NCBI RefSeq assembly: GCF_014385165.1
Contig: NZ_JACRTF010000001.1
Location: forward strand, 2,480,001-2,544,000
Length of the DNA: 64,000 nucleotides
DNA from: Jilunia laotingensis
Lineage (GTDB): Bacteria; Bacteroidota; Bacteroidia; Bacteroidales; Bacteroidaceae
Reading direction: 5' to 3'
Position 1 is the stretch's first letter, and the number at the start of each line of letters is the position of its first letter. The notes under the pieces are model-generated. The model was given only the letters and a program-made list of their open reading frames with translations, ran no database searches and was not told the origin of the DNA. Below are positions 1-7,454 of the stretch, in pieces. The position numbers were made by a program, and so were the translations under genes.

Positions 1-1222
1 CGGAAACTACGATGGCATTGTCTACCAGCATACCCATAGCAATAATAATGGCCGCCAGCGACATTCGTTGAAGTGCTATGCCTTGAGCATACATTACGAT
101 CAAAGTGGCAAAGATGGAGAATATCAATCCGCTGCCTACCAGTATTCCGTTTTTAAAGCCGATGAAGAACAGCAGGATAGCGACCACCGTAACTACGGAG
201 ATTATCAGATTCAGTATGAATCCCTGGTTTGCCACGTCCGATTCATATCCTTGGTCGTAAATAGATACCAGTTCAAATCCTTCAGGCATCGTCTCCCTGA
301 ATGAATCGATCTTTTCTTTTACCAGTGCGGCCATATCCACCACATTCCCCGTAGGAACGGTGGAAATAGCGATTCCGATGCCAGGTTCTCCGTCTATTTT
401 CATCAGGTTGCTTGCCGGAGTTTGGTAACTCTCCCGGATGTCCGCGATATCCGCCAAGCGAAAATGCTCCCCGGTTCGGGAAACGATGGTGAGATTACGG
501 ATATCATCCAAAGAGTAAAAATTTCCGGTGGACTCGATACGGATACGATTCGCGCTGGTTTCAATGCCGCCTGCATCCGTCACTTTGTTCTGTGCATTAA
601 AAGCGCGGGAGATGTCGGCTGTCGTGATATTGCTTTGCGACATCATCGAAGGATTGACCGTGATATCGATTGTCGGTGTCTGTACACCATATATTTCGAT
701 CTTCGCCACGTCCTTCACTTTGAGCAATTCATTCTTTATCAATTTGGCCTGCTCTTCCAATTGCCGGTTAGTATATCCGCTACCTGTCAGTCCGTAGAAC
801 ACCCCGAGTACGTCACCGAAATCATCGTTGACGATGGAAGTTCCCGCGCCTGCGGGAAGTTTTCCTTGGACATCGTTTACCTTTCGGCGCAGTTTGTCCC
901 AAAGTTGTTGCATATCTTCGGCTCGGATCTCTTTCTTCACGTAAACGGTGATCTTAGAGAGTCCTGCACGGTTTTCGGTTTTCAAATAATATAATTCACC
1001 GAGTGACTGAATGGCCTCTTCGAGTACGTCCGTCACCTGTGTCTGCACTTCCGAAGGTGATGCTCCGGGATAGGGAGTCAACACCAAAGCCTGTTTGATT
1101 GTAAAAGGGGCATCTTCCAATTTTCCCATTTTGATGTAGGAAAACAGTCCCCCCGCCAGTATCAGTACTAATAGTAGAATCGTAACCGGCTTTTTCTGCA
1201 AGAAATATTTGACTAGTTTCAT
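1..1222 (-). CDS. RND (HAE1-type) efflux transporter permease, N-terminal part; continues past the left edge
   Basis: Inner-membrane proton-driven pump of the AcrB/HAE1 family, exporting drugs or lipids with a membrane fusion protein and an outer-membrane channel. About 407 codons are inside the window. The N-terminus starts MKLVKYFLQKKPVTILLL, with a first membrane helix followed by a periplasmic porter domain (for example YPGASPSEVQTQVTDVLEEA). Near the window edge the fourth-helix motif GMLVDNAIVV is visible, with the Asp expected in the proton relay. The ATG overlaps the TGA of the upstream fusion-protein gene as ATGA, so the two are translationally coupled. The C-terminal half and any TolC-like gene lie outside. 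The family call is secure; the substrate is unknown. Confidence 0.93.
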   Translation of the reverse strand, partial: MKLVKYFLQKKPVTILLLVLILAGGLFSYIKMGKLEDAPFTIKQALVLTPYPGASPSEVQTQVTDVLEEAIQSLGELYYLKTENRAGLSKITVYVKKEIRAEDMQQLWDKLRRKVNDVQGKLPAGAGTSIVNDDFGDVLGVFYGLTGSGYTNRQLEEQAKLIKNELLKVKDVAKIEIYGVQTPTIDITVNPSMMSQSNITTADISRAFNAQNKVTDAGGIETSANRIRIESTGNFYSLDDIRNLTIVSRTGEHFRLADIADIRESYQTPASNLMKIDGEPGIGIAISTVPTGNVVDMAALVKEKIDSFRETMPEGFELVSIYDQGYESDVANQGFILNLIISVVTVVAILLFFIGFKNGILVGSGLIFSIFATLIVMYAQGIALQRMSLAAIIIAMGMLVDNAIVVS

Positions 1223-2298
1223 CTTTTAGCTATCGCAGGTTCATTTATTCTATTCGTTTTTGTCTCCACGCTTGTCCCTTCCGAAAGGAAACGTAATCCG
1301 CTGACAGCTACTGTCTCTCCTGCTTTCAGACCTTCGGAGACGGAGGCTTTTCCGTTGGGAAGCAATTCATTCAAGGTGATGATTCTTCGGTTTACTTTCT
1401 TTGTTTCCTGATCTACCACCCAAACGTAGTTGCCTATGGAAGGGCGGTGGCAGAGCGCTGTTTGCGGAATGACAACTTGGTTCCTTTGTTGGCTTGGATC
1501 TGTCTGAAGGAGAATTTTACCGGACATGCCTGCCAATAGTTGTCCGTCCTTATTCGGAAGCAACGCTGTCAGCAGATAAGAAAGGTTGTTCCGTGTCGTA
1601 TTGCGGGAGATTTCCTCCACTTGTGCCTTGTAAGTAGTGTCAGTCCGGGCATCAAAAGATAGCTCTACCTCTTTGGGCTGAAATGATTGGAAGGCAATTT
1701 CCTGCGGCACGTAGGCTTCTATCTTTAACCGGTCGATATCAATGAATGAGATGACGGGTTGGGTAGCTTTCACGTCTTGGAATTTTTCGATGAAGACTTC
1801 CCCCACGTAACCGTTGAAAGGAGCAATGAGTCGTGTGTCTGCCAGTTCGTTTACTGCTGTTTCAAAAGCTGTTTTGGCGGACACGTAGTCTGCTTGCGCT
1901 TTTTCGTAAACGCTTGCGGCCAAATTATTTTTCTCATAAAGAGCCTTTACTCGCTCATACTCGGCCTTCGCCTGTTGGTAAACAGCTTCCGTGCGTTCTT
2001 TGCGGATACGGAAATCACGCGGATCTATTTCTGCGATCACTTCACCTTGGCGGTAGTAATTGCCCGCATATACATCGAAATGGTATATGGGACCTCCCAC
2101 GCGGAAGGAAAGTTCGGACGAGCGGAACGGTTTTGCAATGAACGAAAACTCTTTTAGCCCTTCTTCCGTTTGAGATGTGACTTGGGATGTGTAGACGATG
2201 GGAACCGGAGTGGTTTCCTTATTTCCTGTGTTTTTGCAGGAAGAGAATAAAGAAATCATAATAATAGCCATTAATGCAGGCGTTGCGAATGTTTTCAT
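1219..2298 (-). CDS. RND efflux periplasmic adaptor (membrane fusion protein), lipoprotein
   Basis: AcrA/HlyD-type adaptor that bridges the inner-membrane RND pump to an outer-membrane channel. It is 359 residues, normal for the family. The N-terminus is a lipoprotein signal ending in LFSSC near residue 20. A lipoyl-type half motif (FRVGGPIYHFDVYAGNYYRQGE) is followed by a helical hairpin with heptad-like KAEYERVKALYEKN repeats at about 105-150. The second lipoyl half (LIAPFNGYVGEVFIEKFQDV) and beta-barrel and membrane-proximal domains follow. It is the first gene of a minus-strand operon and overlaps the permease by 4 bp. A -7 box lies 29-36 bp upstream. The substrate cannot be told from sequence. 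Confidence 0.93.
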   Translation of the reverse strand: MKTFATPALMAIIMISLFSSCKNTGNKETTPVPIVYTSQVTSQTEEGLKEFSFIAKPFRSSELSFRVGGPIYHFDVYAGNYYRQGEVIAEIDPRDFRIRKERTEAVYQQAKAEYERVKALYEKNNLAASVYEKAQADYVSAKTAFETAVNELADTRLIAPFNGYVGEVFIEKFQDVKATQPVISFIDIDRLKIEAYVPQEIAFQSFQPKEVELSFDARTDTTYKAQVEEISRNTTRNNLSYLLTALLPNKDGQLLAGMSGKILLQTDPSQQRNQVVIPQTALCHRPSIGNYVWVVDQETKKVNRRIITLNELLPNGKASVSEGLKAGETVAVSGLRFLSEGTSVETKTNRINEPAIAKR

Positions 2299-2326
2299 TA
2301 TCTGTTGTTCTTTTAGTTATTTAGCT

Positions 2327-2334
2327 CAAAGATA
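2327..2334 (-). promoter_or_regulatory. Candidate -7 box for the efflux operon
   Basis: CAAAGATA on the plus strand reads TATCTTTG on the minus strand, an exact TAnnTTTG match about 30 bp upstream of the fusion-protein ATG. No convincing -33 TTTG is seen. Confidence 0.6.
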
Positions 2335-2623
2335 GGTAGTGTGGTTTTGTACTTCAGGGAGTTATTTCCTGAAACCGGAAAATTGGAGGATGAAACCGGA
2401 TATCTTTGTTTATGATTGGCTCCGTGTGTATGCGAGAGGATGTATCTTCATAAAAGAGCCGAGCTTGAAATGGAAAAGCGGAAACAGAATCTAAGAGGTT
2501 GAATATGTAAAGTCCTGATATTGGAAATCCTTAACGGTAACGAAAAAGAACGAACAAATGCTATACACGAAAGGTGATGCAATCTGTTCGTTCTTAGTGG
2601 GCTAAACCGTTAAACTGCTAAGA

Positions 2624-2668
2624 CGTTTTGTTTCTGCAATCCACTCCAGGCATTTCGGAAACAAAACG
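2624..2668 (-). terminator. Hairpin downstream of the Rpn-type gene
   Basis: CGTTTTGTTTC (2624-2634) and GAAACAAAACG (2658-2668) form a perfect 11-bp stem 18 bp past the stop codon of the minus-strand gene at 2686. There is no clean U tract, so a terminator or 3'-end stabiliser is inferred from position. Confidence 0.5.
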
Positions 2669-2685
2669 GTAATTATGTTGATATT

Positions 2686-3534
2686 CTAAATTAAATCTAT
2701 ATCTTTTATAGGCAATCCGGTACATTGGGAGATGATTGCGGCTGAAATGCCTTGCTTTTTCATGTTGGAGGCAATAAGGAGTTGCTCTTCAGCTTTTCCC
2801 TTTTCCATCCCCTTTTCCATCCCTTTTCTTTCCGCACTATTGTATAGCGTTTTCTCTACACTGATAATGTCCCAGAATTTTTCATATCCCAGCAATTGTG
2901 CTTCGGTAAAAGCTGACTCTTCCAAAGCGCTTACTGCTTTCTTTACTTCCGGATTGTCCAGCAACTCTTTGGGTATTTCGCGGGTACGTTCATTGATTTC
3001 CGTCAGATACCTTAACCAAAGAACCTGCATCTTTTTCTCGGAATAGCTGTGCGGGCTGAATTTAGGTAACTCTACGAATATCAGTTGTAGGCCGTCTATC
3101 ACTTTGTCCGAATTCTCCACATGGATCATCTGATAGTGGTGATAATATCCTTCCAATTCAGGCTCAAAAATCTCATTGACCAGATTTAGGGAATATACCG
3201 GCTGTAATAATTCATACTGCTCCCCAGCGTTTATCTGACGCACATACGCTTTGGAAGCATTGAATAAGACACGCTGCTTGAACTCGGGCGACCAGATCAT
3301 TTGCATCTCTACGATAAACTGCCGCCCTTTTTTGTCTTTGCAGCGGACATCGACAATGCTGTTCTTACGTAAGGGATTCTCCGGAACCATTTCAGCGGCA
3401 AGGTATTCAATATCTGTTATTTCCTCTTCAGGAGCAAGCGGAAGCAAGGCGTTCAATAAACTCATTACCAAGTCGGGATGTTCACCGAATACACGTTTGA
3501 AGGTCAGGTCTGCCTTAGGATCTAAGTATTTCAT
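2686..3534 (-). CDS. Rpn family recombination-promoting nuclease / PD-(D/E)XK transposase-like protein
   Basis: Member of the widespread PD-(D/E)XK 'transposase' family (Rpn type), some members of which are DNA endonucleases that raise recombination. The N-terminus MKYLDPKADLTFKRVFG is the hallmark of Bacteroides copies. The likely active-site strand is SIVDVRCKDKKGRQFIVEMQM, holding an acidic residue and the E-x-Q element. The C-terminus has a duplicated MEKG tract (ERKGMEKGMEKGKAEEQ), a common length-variable feature of this family. A longer reading frame opens at 3561, but a -7 box at 3559-3566 overlaps that codon, so 3534 (282 residues) is preferred. No inverted terminal repeats were found, so movement of this copy is not shown. 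Confidence 0.85.
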   Translation of the reverse strand: MKYLDPKADLTFKRVFGEHPDLVMSLLNALLPLAPEEEITDIEYLAAEMVPENPLRKNSIVDVRCKDKKGRQFIVEMQMIWSPEFKQRVLFNASKAYVRQINAGEQYELLQPVYSLNLVNEIFEPELEGYYHHYQMIHVENSDKVIDGLQLIFVELPKFSPHSYSEKKMQVLWLRYLTEINERTREIPKELLDNPEVKKAVSALEESAFTEAQLLGYEKFWDIISVEKTLYNSAERKGMEKGMEKGKAEEQLLIASNMKKQGISAAIISQCTGLPIKDIDLI

Positions 3535-3558
3535 AATCAATTGCTGTTTAAACTGAAA

Positions 3559-3566
3559 CAAAGATA
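3559..3566 (-). promoter_or_regulatory. -7 box for the Rpn-type gene; decides its start
   Basis: CAAAGATA on plus reads TATCTTTG on minus, 25 bp upstream of the ATG at 3534. Transcription would begin near 3550, after the alternative ATG at 3561. Confidence 0.65.
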
Positions 3567-3664
3567 CGCATTATTTACGATAACGGTTGCAGAAGCTACG
3601 TGATTTTTAGAGAAAACTATAAACCGTTACATTCTTTGTTTGTCGTGTCGTTAGTGGTATCTAA

Positions 3665-4120
3665 GCATGTGTCTTTTTGACAGATTGCTATTCCCGTTTA
3701 CCGTGAGTAGCGATTTTCCGGTCGATGGTAGGAAGAATCATAAGAAACGGATTGTAGGGCAATCTCGATTTTTCATTTCGTCAGTAAAACGAAGGAATAA
3801 GCTGCGCGGAGGGAGGTATATTCTCCCGCTCTTCTCGAATGGTAAATATAATGGGATTTTGGCTTCGTTTCGTCAAAAAGAAAAGCTTCGTCGGAAGAGA
3901 GGAAATAGAGAGAAAAAGTAGAAAAAAGACTGTCTTCCGAAGGAATTTGGCCTTGATTTAATGAAAAAGGTTACTCTGTTTGTTGAATATGGTTATTTCA
4001 TTTGCTGGATATTATTATCTTATCCGCTGGAAATGGTTATTTCATTCGTTGGAAATGGTTGTTCCATCTGTTGGATAAGGCTATTCCATCCGCATTTTAG
4101 TATCATTTTACCTCGGAAAC
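3665..4120 (+). repeat. Dispersed intergenic element, copy A (partner at 49681-50130, opposite strand)
   Basis: This stretch aligns with the reverse complement of 49681-50130. Shared blocks occur in the same order: TCTTTTTGACA, CCGTGAGTAGC, a CCGGTC.ATGG block, AACGGATTGTAGGGCAA, a TTTTTCA stretch, CAGTAAAA, AAAGCTTCGT, a purine-rich GAGA/AGAGAAAAAG block, the 22-bp array, and a closing ATTTTACC box. Substitutions between copies are not concentrated at third codon positions, so short open frames here (3667-3921, 3961-4221) look like non-coding repeat sequence. The spacer between 4120 and about 4390 shows nothing recognisable. Confidence 0.7.
3982..4091 (+). repeat. Degenerate tandem array, five 22-bp units (GTTGGAAATGG type)
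   Basis: Units start at 3982, 4004, 4026, 4048 and 4070, exactly 22 bp apart. Each begins G(T/C)TGGA(A/T)A and most carry a TTATTTCAT or TTCCATC block near the end. The units diverge by several bases but the period is constant. A further degenerate unit and the ATTTTACCTCGG box follow. Confidence 0.8.
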
Positions 4121-4397
4121 AGCCTTTTAGGATGCTATTACGAGTTTTGTCCGAGAGAGACTGGTTACTCATGAAGCAGATTCGGGAACATTATGCTGTA
4201 TATTCCCCGATTATGCAATGAAAAAGAAAGTTCGGTGTTGCTGTGTTTGCTGTGGCAATTGACCACAGATCGTTAGTCGATTTTCATGCAACAGATACAC
4301 TATCATATGATAATCACACTACAAAAAGGGTTTTTCGGATACGGACAGCCCCACATTCATCCTATTCATCACTAACTTTAAATATTCTGCCAACTCT

Positions 4398-4428
4398 TTT
4401 GCTGTTCCCATAGTATTTCCTATCTTTG
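4398..4428 (+). promoter_or_regulatory. Promoter for the composite regulator (-33 TTTG, -7 TATCTTTG)
   Basis: TTTG at 4398-4401 and TATCTTTG at 4421-4428 are 19 bp apart, the typical Bacteroides spacing. Transcription would start near 4435, giving a leader of about 340 nt before the ATG at 4777. Confidence 0.75.
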
Positions 4429-4550
4429 CCTCTTGAAAGCCGAAGAGAAATGCGGCTCGTTGAAACGTTTTTTGCGGCAAGAAAAGTACCAAATTTCATT
4501 AAAGCAATAAAACAGAACTTCAATAAATTGTTTTGCACGGACGACGTAGG

Positions 4551-4682
4551 GTCGGGCGTGTGAACATATTTATTAAGTTCTGTGGGTATTGGTACTACCT
4601 CTTGCCGGATAAATATGAACTCAGCGCCCGACTTCTTTTATATACAGAGCTGTATATTCAGGTAGCGGGTGTTCATAAATAT
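4551..4682 (+). promoter_or_regulatory. Structured 5' leader with competing pairings
   Basis: GTCGGGCG (4551-4558) pairs with CGCCCGAC (4625-4632). Inside it CATATTTAT (4565-4573) pairs with ATAAATATG (4609-4617). A small hairpin TATACA-GAGC-TGTATA lies at 4641-4656. The ATATTTAT strand can instead pair with ATAAATAT at 4675-4682, giving two mutually exclusive folds. No known riboswitch class is recognised. Confidence 0.5.
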
Positions 4683-4776
4683 TCAAGAGGTATGAACAAA
4701 CCAAACAAAAGAACATTACGCTGCGTTATCAGGGGAATGCGTAAATTCTGCACCCCGTCAGCAGGAAGGAGAGTCT

Positions 4777-5568
4777 ATGGCTAACTGGATGAGTCTGAAA
4801 CTCTTGTCGGAAAAACACGGTATTGCCGAATCTACTCTCCGGGGATGGAAATGCATGGGCTACATTGTTTCATCGACCATTGACAACACTGTGATGCTGG
4901 ACGAAGACACTGTGATCCGCTTATTGAATGCCCACCGAACAAAAGAGTTGAGCGACGAGTACTTGGACAAACTCATCAAAGAAAAGGACTGGGAACGCGA
5001 AGTAATTCTCAGCGACTATGACGATATGCTATTCCTACTGAAAACACACAAACTGTATCAGCCATTATTCACCATCCTTATAAAAGAGTTGGGCGCACTC
5101 ATTACTGACGATCGCCAACGGGAAATTTTTCTTGCCATCTCTTTAGGCGAACCTATCACGAGGGTAGCCGTACGCTACCAGATGACGCACGCACAGGCCA
5201 TGTCGATATATAGCTCCACTCTTCGACGCTTGGGTGAGAATCCGGGACGAATCTCCTCTTACCGTAAACAGCTTATGAAGCTCCGGTTCAGCAAGTACGA
5301 TGCGGCCGATCCCACGAAAACACCCCTGTCCGAGCTTTTCGAGACGCATGCTTACTGTGTTTTGCATACGGAAATGGGTATTACAACGGTACGCGAGCTT
5401 CTGCAATATACCGCTCAAAATGGATGGAACAGGTTGAAACGCATCCGGGGCATGGGGAGCATCACTTATAATCACATCGTTAATACATTGTATAACGCCA
5501 ATTTTATTGTCGTTGAGGCAGACGGAAACATCGTTTTATCCCCGGAGATAGCGGCTTTGCTGATATGA
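4777..5568 (+). CDS. Composite DNA-binding regulator: MerR-like HTH, sigma-region-4-like HTH, alpha-CTD-like C-terminus
   Basis: The protein has 263 residues and no assigned function. Residues 5-30 (SLKLLSEKHGIAESTLRGWK) resemble a MerR-type helix-turn-helix. Residues about 112-150 (RQREIFLAISLGEPITRVAV followed by an STLRRLG helix) resemble sigma factor region 4. Residues about 185-245 match the two-HhH fold of the RNA polymerase alpha C-terminal domain: TPLSELFETHAYCVLHTEMG, then TTVRELLQYT, then LKRIRGMGSITYNHIVNTL. The ATG is preceded by AAGGAGAG at 6-nt spacing, an unusually good Shine-Dalgarno sequence for Bacteroides. It has its own promoter and a long structured leader. Roles as a transcription factor or polymerase-binding protein are inferred from domain resemblance only. 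Confidence 0.75.
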   Translation: MANWMSLKLLSEKHGIAESTLRGWKCMGYIVSSTIDNTVMLDEDTVIRLLNAHRTKELSDEYLDKLIKEKDWEREVILSDYDDMLFLLKTHKLYQPLFTILIKELGALITDDRQREIFLAISLGEPITRVAVRYQMTHAQAMSIYSSTLRRLGENPGRISSYRKQLMKLRFSKYDAADPTKTPLSELFETHAYCVLHTEMGITTVRELLQYTAQNGWNRLKRIRGMGSITYNHIVNTLYNANFIVVEADGNIVLSPEIAALLI

Positions 5569-5591
5569 GCGTGAAAGTTGGTTGCTGCAAC

Positions 5592-6755
5592 CTAGTACAG
5601 CAGATACTTGTTTCTCATTTCCTTGTACTTCTGCAATTCTCCTTTCCATGCGGCACGGATTTCCGTTTCGCTTTTTCCGGCAAGGATGGCTTTTCGCACC
5701 GTATCCGTCCCCATTAGTAGATCGAACCAGCGTGTACGGTCGAAAAAACTAGCTCCTTCCCCCGATTTCCAGTAGAAGCGGAGGAAATATCGCAATGTGA
5801 ATCCATCCACATTGTTGACTCTCCGAAGATCTTCCCCATAGCAAGCTTGATCCTTGTACATCGGATTCTTATCGAATCCGGGAAGCGATTGTGGAGTGAA
5901 AGTGAACGACCCGTATTTCTTGTCCGGTGCGCCTAATACTTGAAAAGGAAACGTTGTTCCTCTGCCTACGCTGATACGGGTTGCTTCAAAAGGGCAGAGA
6001 GAGGCATATAGCCGGATCGATTGGTCGTTCGGCAGGTTTGGTGAAGGTTTTACCGGGAGGGAATAAGGTTGCCCGTGTTGCCAACCGGTCATGGGAATTA
6101 CCGTCAGACGGCAAGCTTCCGGGTTTTTGTTGATCCATCCTTCTCCGTTGACCATACGTGCCAGCTCGCCTATCGTACACCCATGCAGCACGGGGATAGG
6201 CAACATTCCCACAAAACTGCGGAAAGCCGGGCGTAATATCGGCCCGTCTATATGGTCGCAGGGATTGGGGCGATCCAGAATGACCAGTTCTTTTCCATTG
6301 TCTGCACAGGCTTCCATAACGTAATACATCGTACTGATATAGGTGTAGAATCTCGCTCCTACATCTTGTATGTCGAATACCAGGATGTCGATGTCCTGCA
6401 TTTGTCCTACGGTAGGTTTCTTATTATTCCCATAGAGTGAGATGATCGGTGTTCCCGTACGGGTGTCTTTACTATCCTTCACCGTTTCGCCCGCATCAGC
6501 GTTTCCCCGGAAGCCATGCTCGGGAGCGAACACTTTGACTACATTGATGTTTAGTTGTAACAGGGTGTCCAGCAGGCAGGTTTGTTCATCACCAACGATG
6601 GAGGTATGGTTGATGACCAGTCCCACTCTTTTTCCTTTTAGCAAGGGGAGATACTCTTCCGTGCGTTCGGCTCCGGTAGTAACTGCACCTTCTGCCCATG
6701 CAGAAACGATGGTGACGAACAAGCAGACAAGAATGAAAGTTATTTTGCGATACAT
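5592..6755 (-). CDS. NamZ/DUF1343 family exo-beta-N-acetylmuramidase, exported
   Basis: The protein has 387 residues, with a signal peptide ending near SAWA at residue 21. The DUF1343 family was later assigned as NamZ exo-N-acetylmuramidases that release MurNAc from peptidoglycan fragments. Characteristic stretches are LKGKRVGLVINHTSIVGDEQ, VKVFAPEHGFRGNADAGE, DILVFDIQDVGARFYTYIST, LDRPNPC and FEATRISVGRGTTFPFQ. Length and motif order fit the full family, so it looks intact. It is divergent from the HD-domain gene, with a -7 box between them. A role in cell-wall recycling is likely from the family; the exact substrate is not shown. Confidence 0.88.
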   Translation of the reverse strand: MYRKITFILVCLFVTIVSAWAEGAVTTGAERTEEYLPLLKGKRVGLVINHTSIVGDEQTCLLDTLLQLNINVVKVFAPEHGFRGNADAGETVKDSKDTRTGTPIISLYGNNKKPTVGQMQDIDILVFDIQDVGARFYTYISTMYYVMEACADNGKELVILDRPNPCDHIDGPILRPAFRSFVGMLPIPVLHGCTIGELARMVNGEGWINKNPEACRLTVIPMTGWQHGQPYSLPVKPSPNLPNDQSIRLYASLCPFEATRISVGRGTTFPFQVLGAPDKKYGSFTFTPQSLPGFDKNPMYKDQACYGEDLRRVNNVDGFTLRYFLRFYWKSGEGASFFDRTRWFDLLMGTDTVRKAILAGKSETEIRAAWKGELQKYKEMRNKYLLY

Positions 6756-6780
6756 CTCGGTATTTTTTAGTAATATTGCA

Positions 6781-6788
6781 CAAAAATA
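6781..6788 (-). promoter_or_regulatory. -7 box for the NamZ-type gene
   Basis: CAAAAATA reads TATTTTTG on the minus strand, 26 bp upstream of the ATG. A TTG lies about 20 bp further upstream (6809-6811), a plausible -33. Confidence 0.55.
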
Positions 6789-6829
6789 TCCAATTGTATT
6801 GATTATTACAAGTTATAGCAGATGAAGTT

Positions 6830-7366
6830 ATGAGACCACTCGATTTAATTGATAAATATTACCCACAGGAGAACGAATTGAAAAAGATTCTGCTAGCCCA
6901 TAGCCGGTCGGTGGCTGATAAAGCTTTAGAGATAGCCCGTAAGCATCCGGAGTTAAATCTGGATGAGGTTTTCCTCCATGAAGGCGGTATGCTGCATGAT
7001 ATCGGTATATTCCTGACCGACGCTGCTCCCATCTTTTGCTTTGGAACAGCACCTTATATTGCACACGGTTATTTGGGTGCCGAACTGGTTCGGGAGGCCG
7101 GTTTCCCCCGTCATGCGCTTGTATGCGAAAGGCACACCGGAGCCGGTTTGTCACTGGACGAGATACTCCGGCAGCAGTTGCCGGTTCCCCATCGTGACAT
7201 GTTGCCGGTCAGTCTGGAAGAACAGGTAATATGTTTTGCCGATAAGTTTTTTTCCAAGACGCACCTTGAAAAGGAGAAGACGGTAGACGGTGCCCGCAAG
7301 AGTATTGCCAAATATGGTGAAGAAGGTCTAACGCGTTTTAATCATTGGTGTGACCTGTTTTTATAG
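6830..7366 (+). CDS. HD-domain (HDIG-type) metal-dependent phosphohydrolase
   Basis: The protein has 178 residues. The HD superfamily signature is visible as HSRSVADKALEIAR, then EGGMLHDIGIF with the His-Asp pair at about residues 56-57, then AHGYLGAELV, CERHTGAG, and the distal FADKFFSKT with the metal-binding Asp. Such small HDIG proteins hydrolyse phosphate esters or nucleotides; the substrate cannot be read from sequence. It is cytoplasmic, with no signal peptide or membrane segment. It is followed at 89 bp by the LptD-like gene, which has its own -7 box, and is divergent from the muramidase. Confidence 0.85.
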   Translation: MRPLDLIDKYYPQENELKKILLAHSRSVADKALEIARKHPELNLDEVFLHEGGMLHDIGIFLTDAAPIFCFGTAPYIAHGYLGAELVREAGFPRHALVCERHTGAGLSLDEILRQQLPVPHRDMLPVSLEEQVICFADKFFSKTHLEKEKTVDGARKSIAKYGEEGLTRFNHWCDLFL

Positions 7367-7420
7367 CACTAAAAAATAATTAAAAAGGGAGTTTCCAGTG
7401 TATAATTGATGAAGATTGTG

Positions 7421-7428
7421 TACTTTTG
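7421..7428 (+). promoter_or_regulatory. -7 box for the LptD-like gene
   Basis: TACTTTTG lies 26 bp upstream of the ATG at 7455. No clear -33 TTTG is seen. Confidence 0.55.
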
Positions 7429-7454
7429 CCCCTTCAAGCGTAAACGTTTAGTGA

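Larger units (their letters stand above)
2299..2685. other. Intergenic region with nested inverted repeats
   Basis: No gene is supported here. The left part holds the efflux promoter. A plus-strand TATCTTTG at 2401-2408 resembles a -7 box but has no credible gene behind it. From 2531 the sequence can fold: TTAACGGT (2531-2538) pairs with ACCGTTAA (2606-2613), enclosing AAGAACGAACA (2546-2556) paired with TGTTCGTTCTT (2585-2595). A second hairpin follows at 2624-2668. Confidence 0.5.

Noticed and set aside
422..994. 190-codon plus-strand frame at the left end
   Set aside because: Antisense shadow of the RND permease, whose reading frame has recognisable conserved motifs.
2401..2408. Plus-strand TATCTTTG as promoter of a small gene
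   Set aside because: No -33 element at the right spacing and no credible ORF or RNA structure tied to it before the convergent gene end.
2686..3534. Complete insertion sequence around the Rpn-type gene
   Set aside because: No terminal inverted repeats or target-site duplication were found; this protein family is usually found as single genes.
3667..3921. 84-codon open frame with similarity to the open frame at 49952-50203 on the other strand
   Set aside because: The similarity is due to the shared intergenic element. Differences fall at all codon positions and the frames end differently, so coding is not supported.
4533..4784. Open frame overlapping the start of the composite regulator
   Set aside because: It uses a TTG start, lies in the structured leader, and ends in the second codon of the better-supported gene, which has a strong Shine-Dalgarno.
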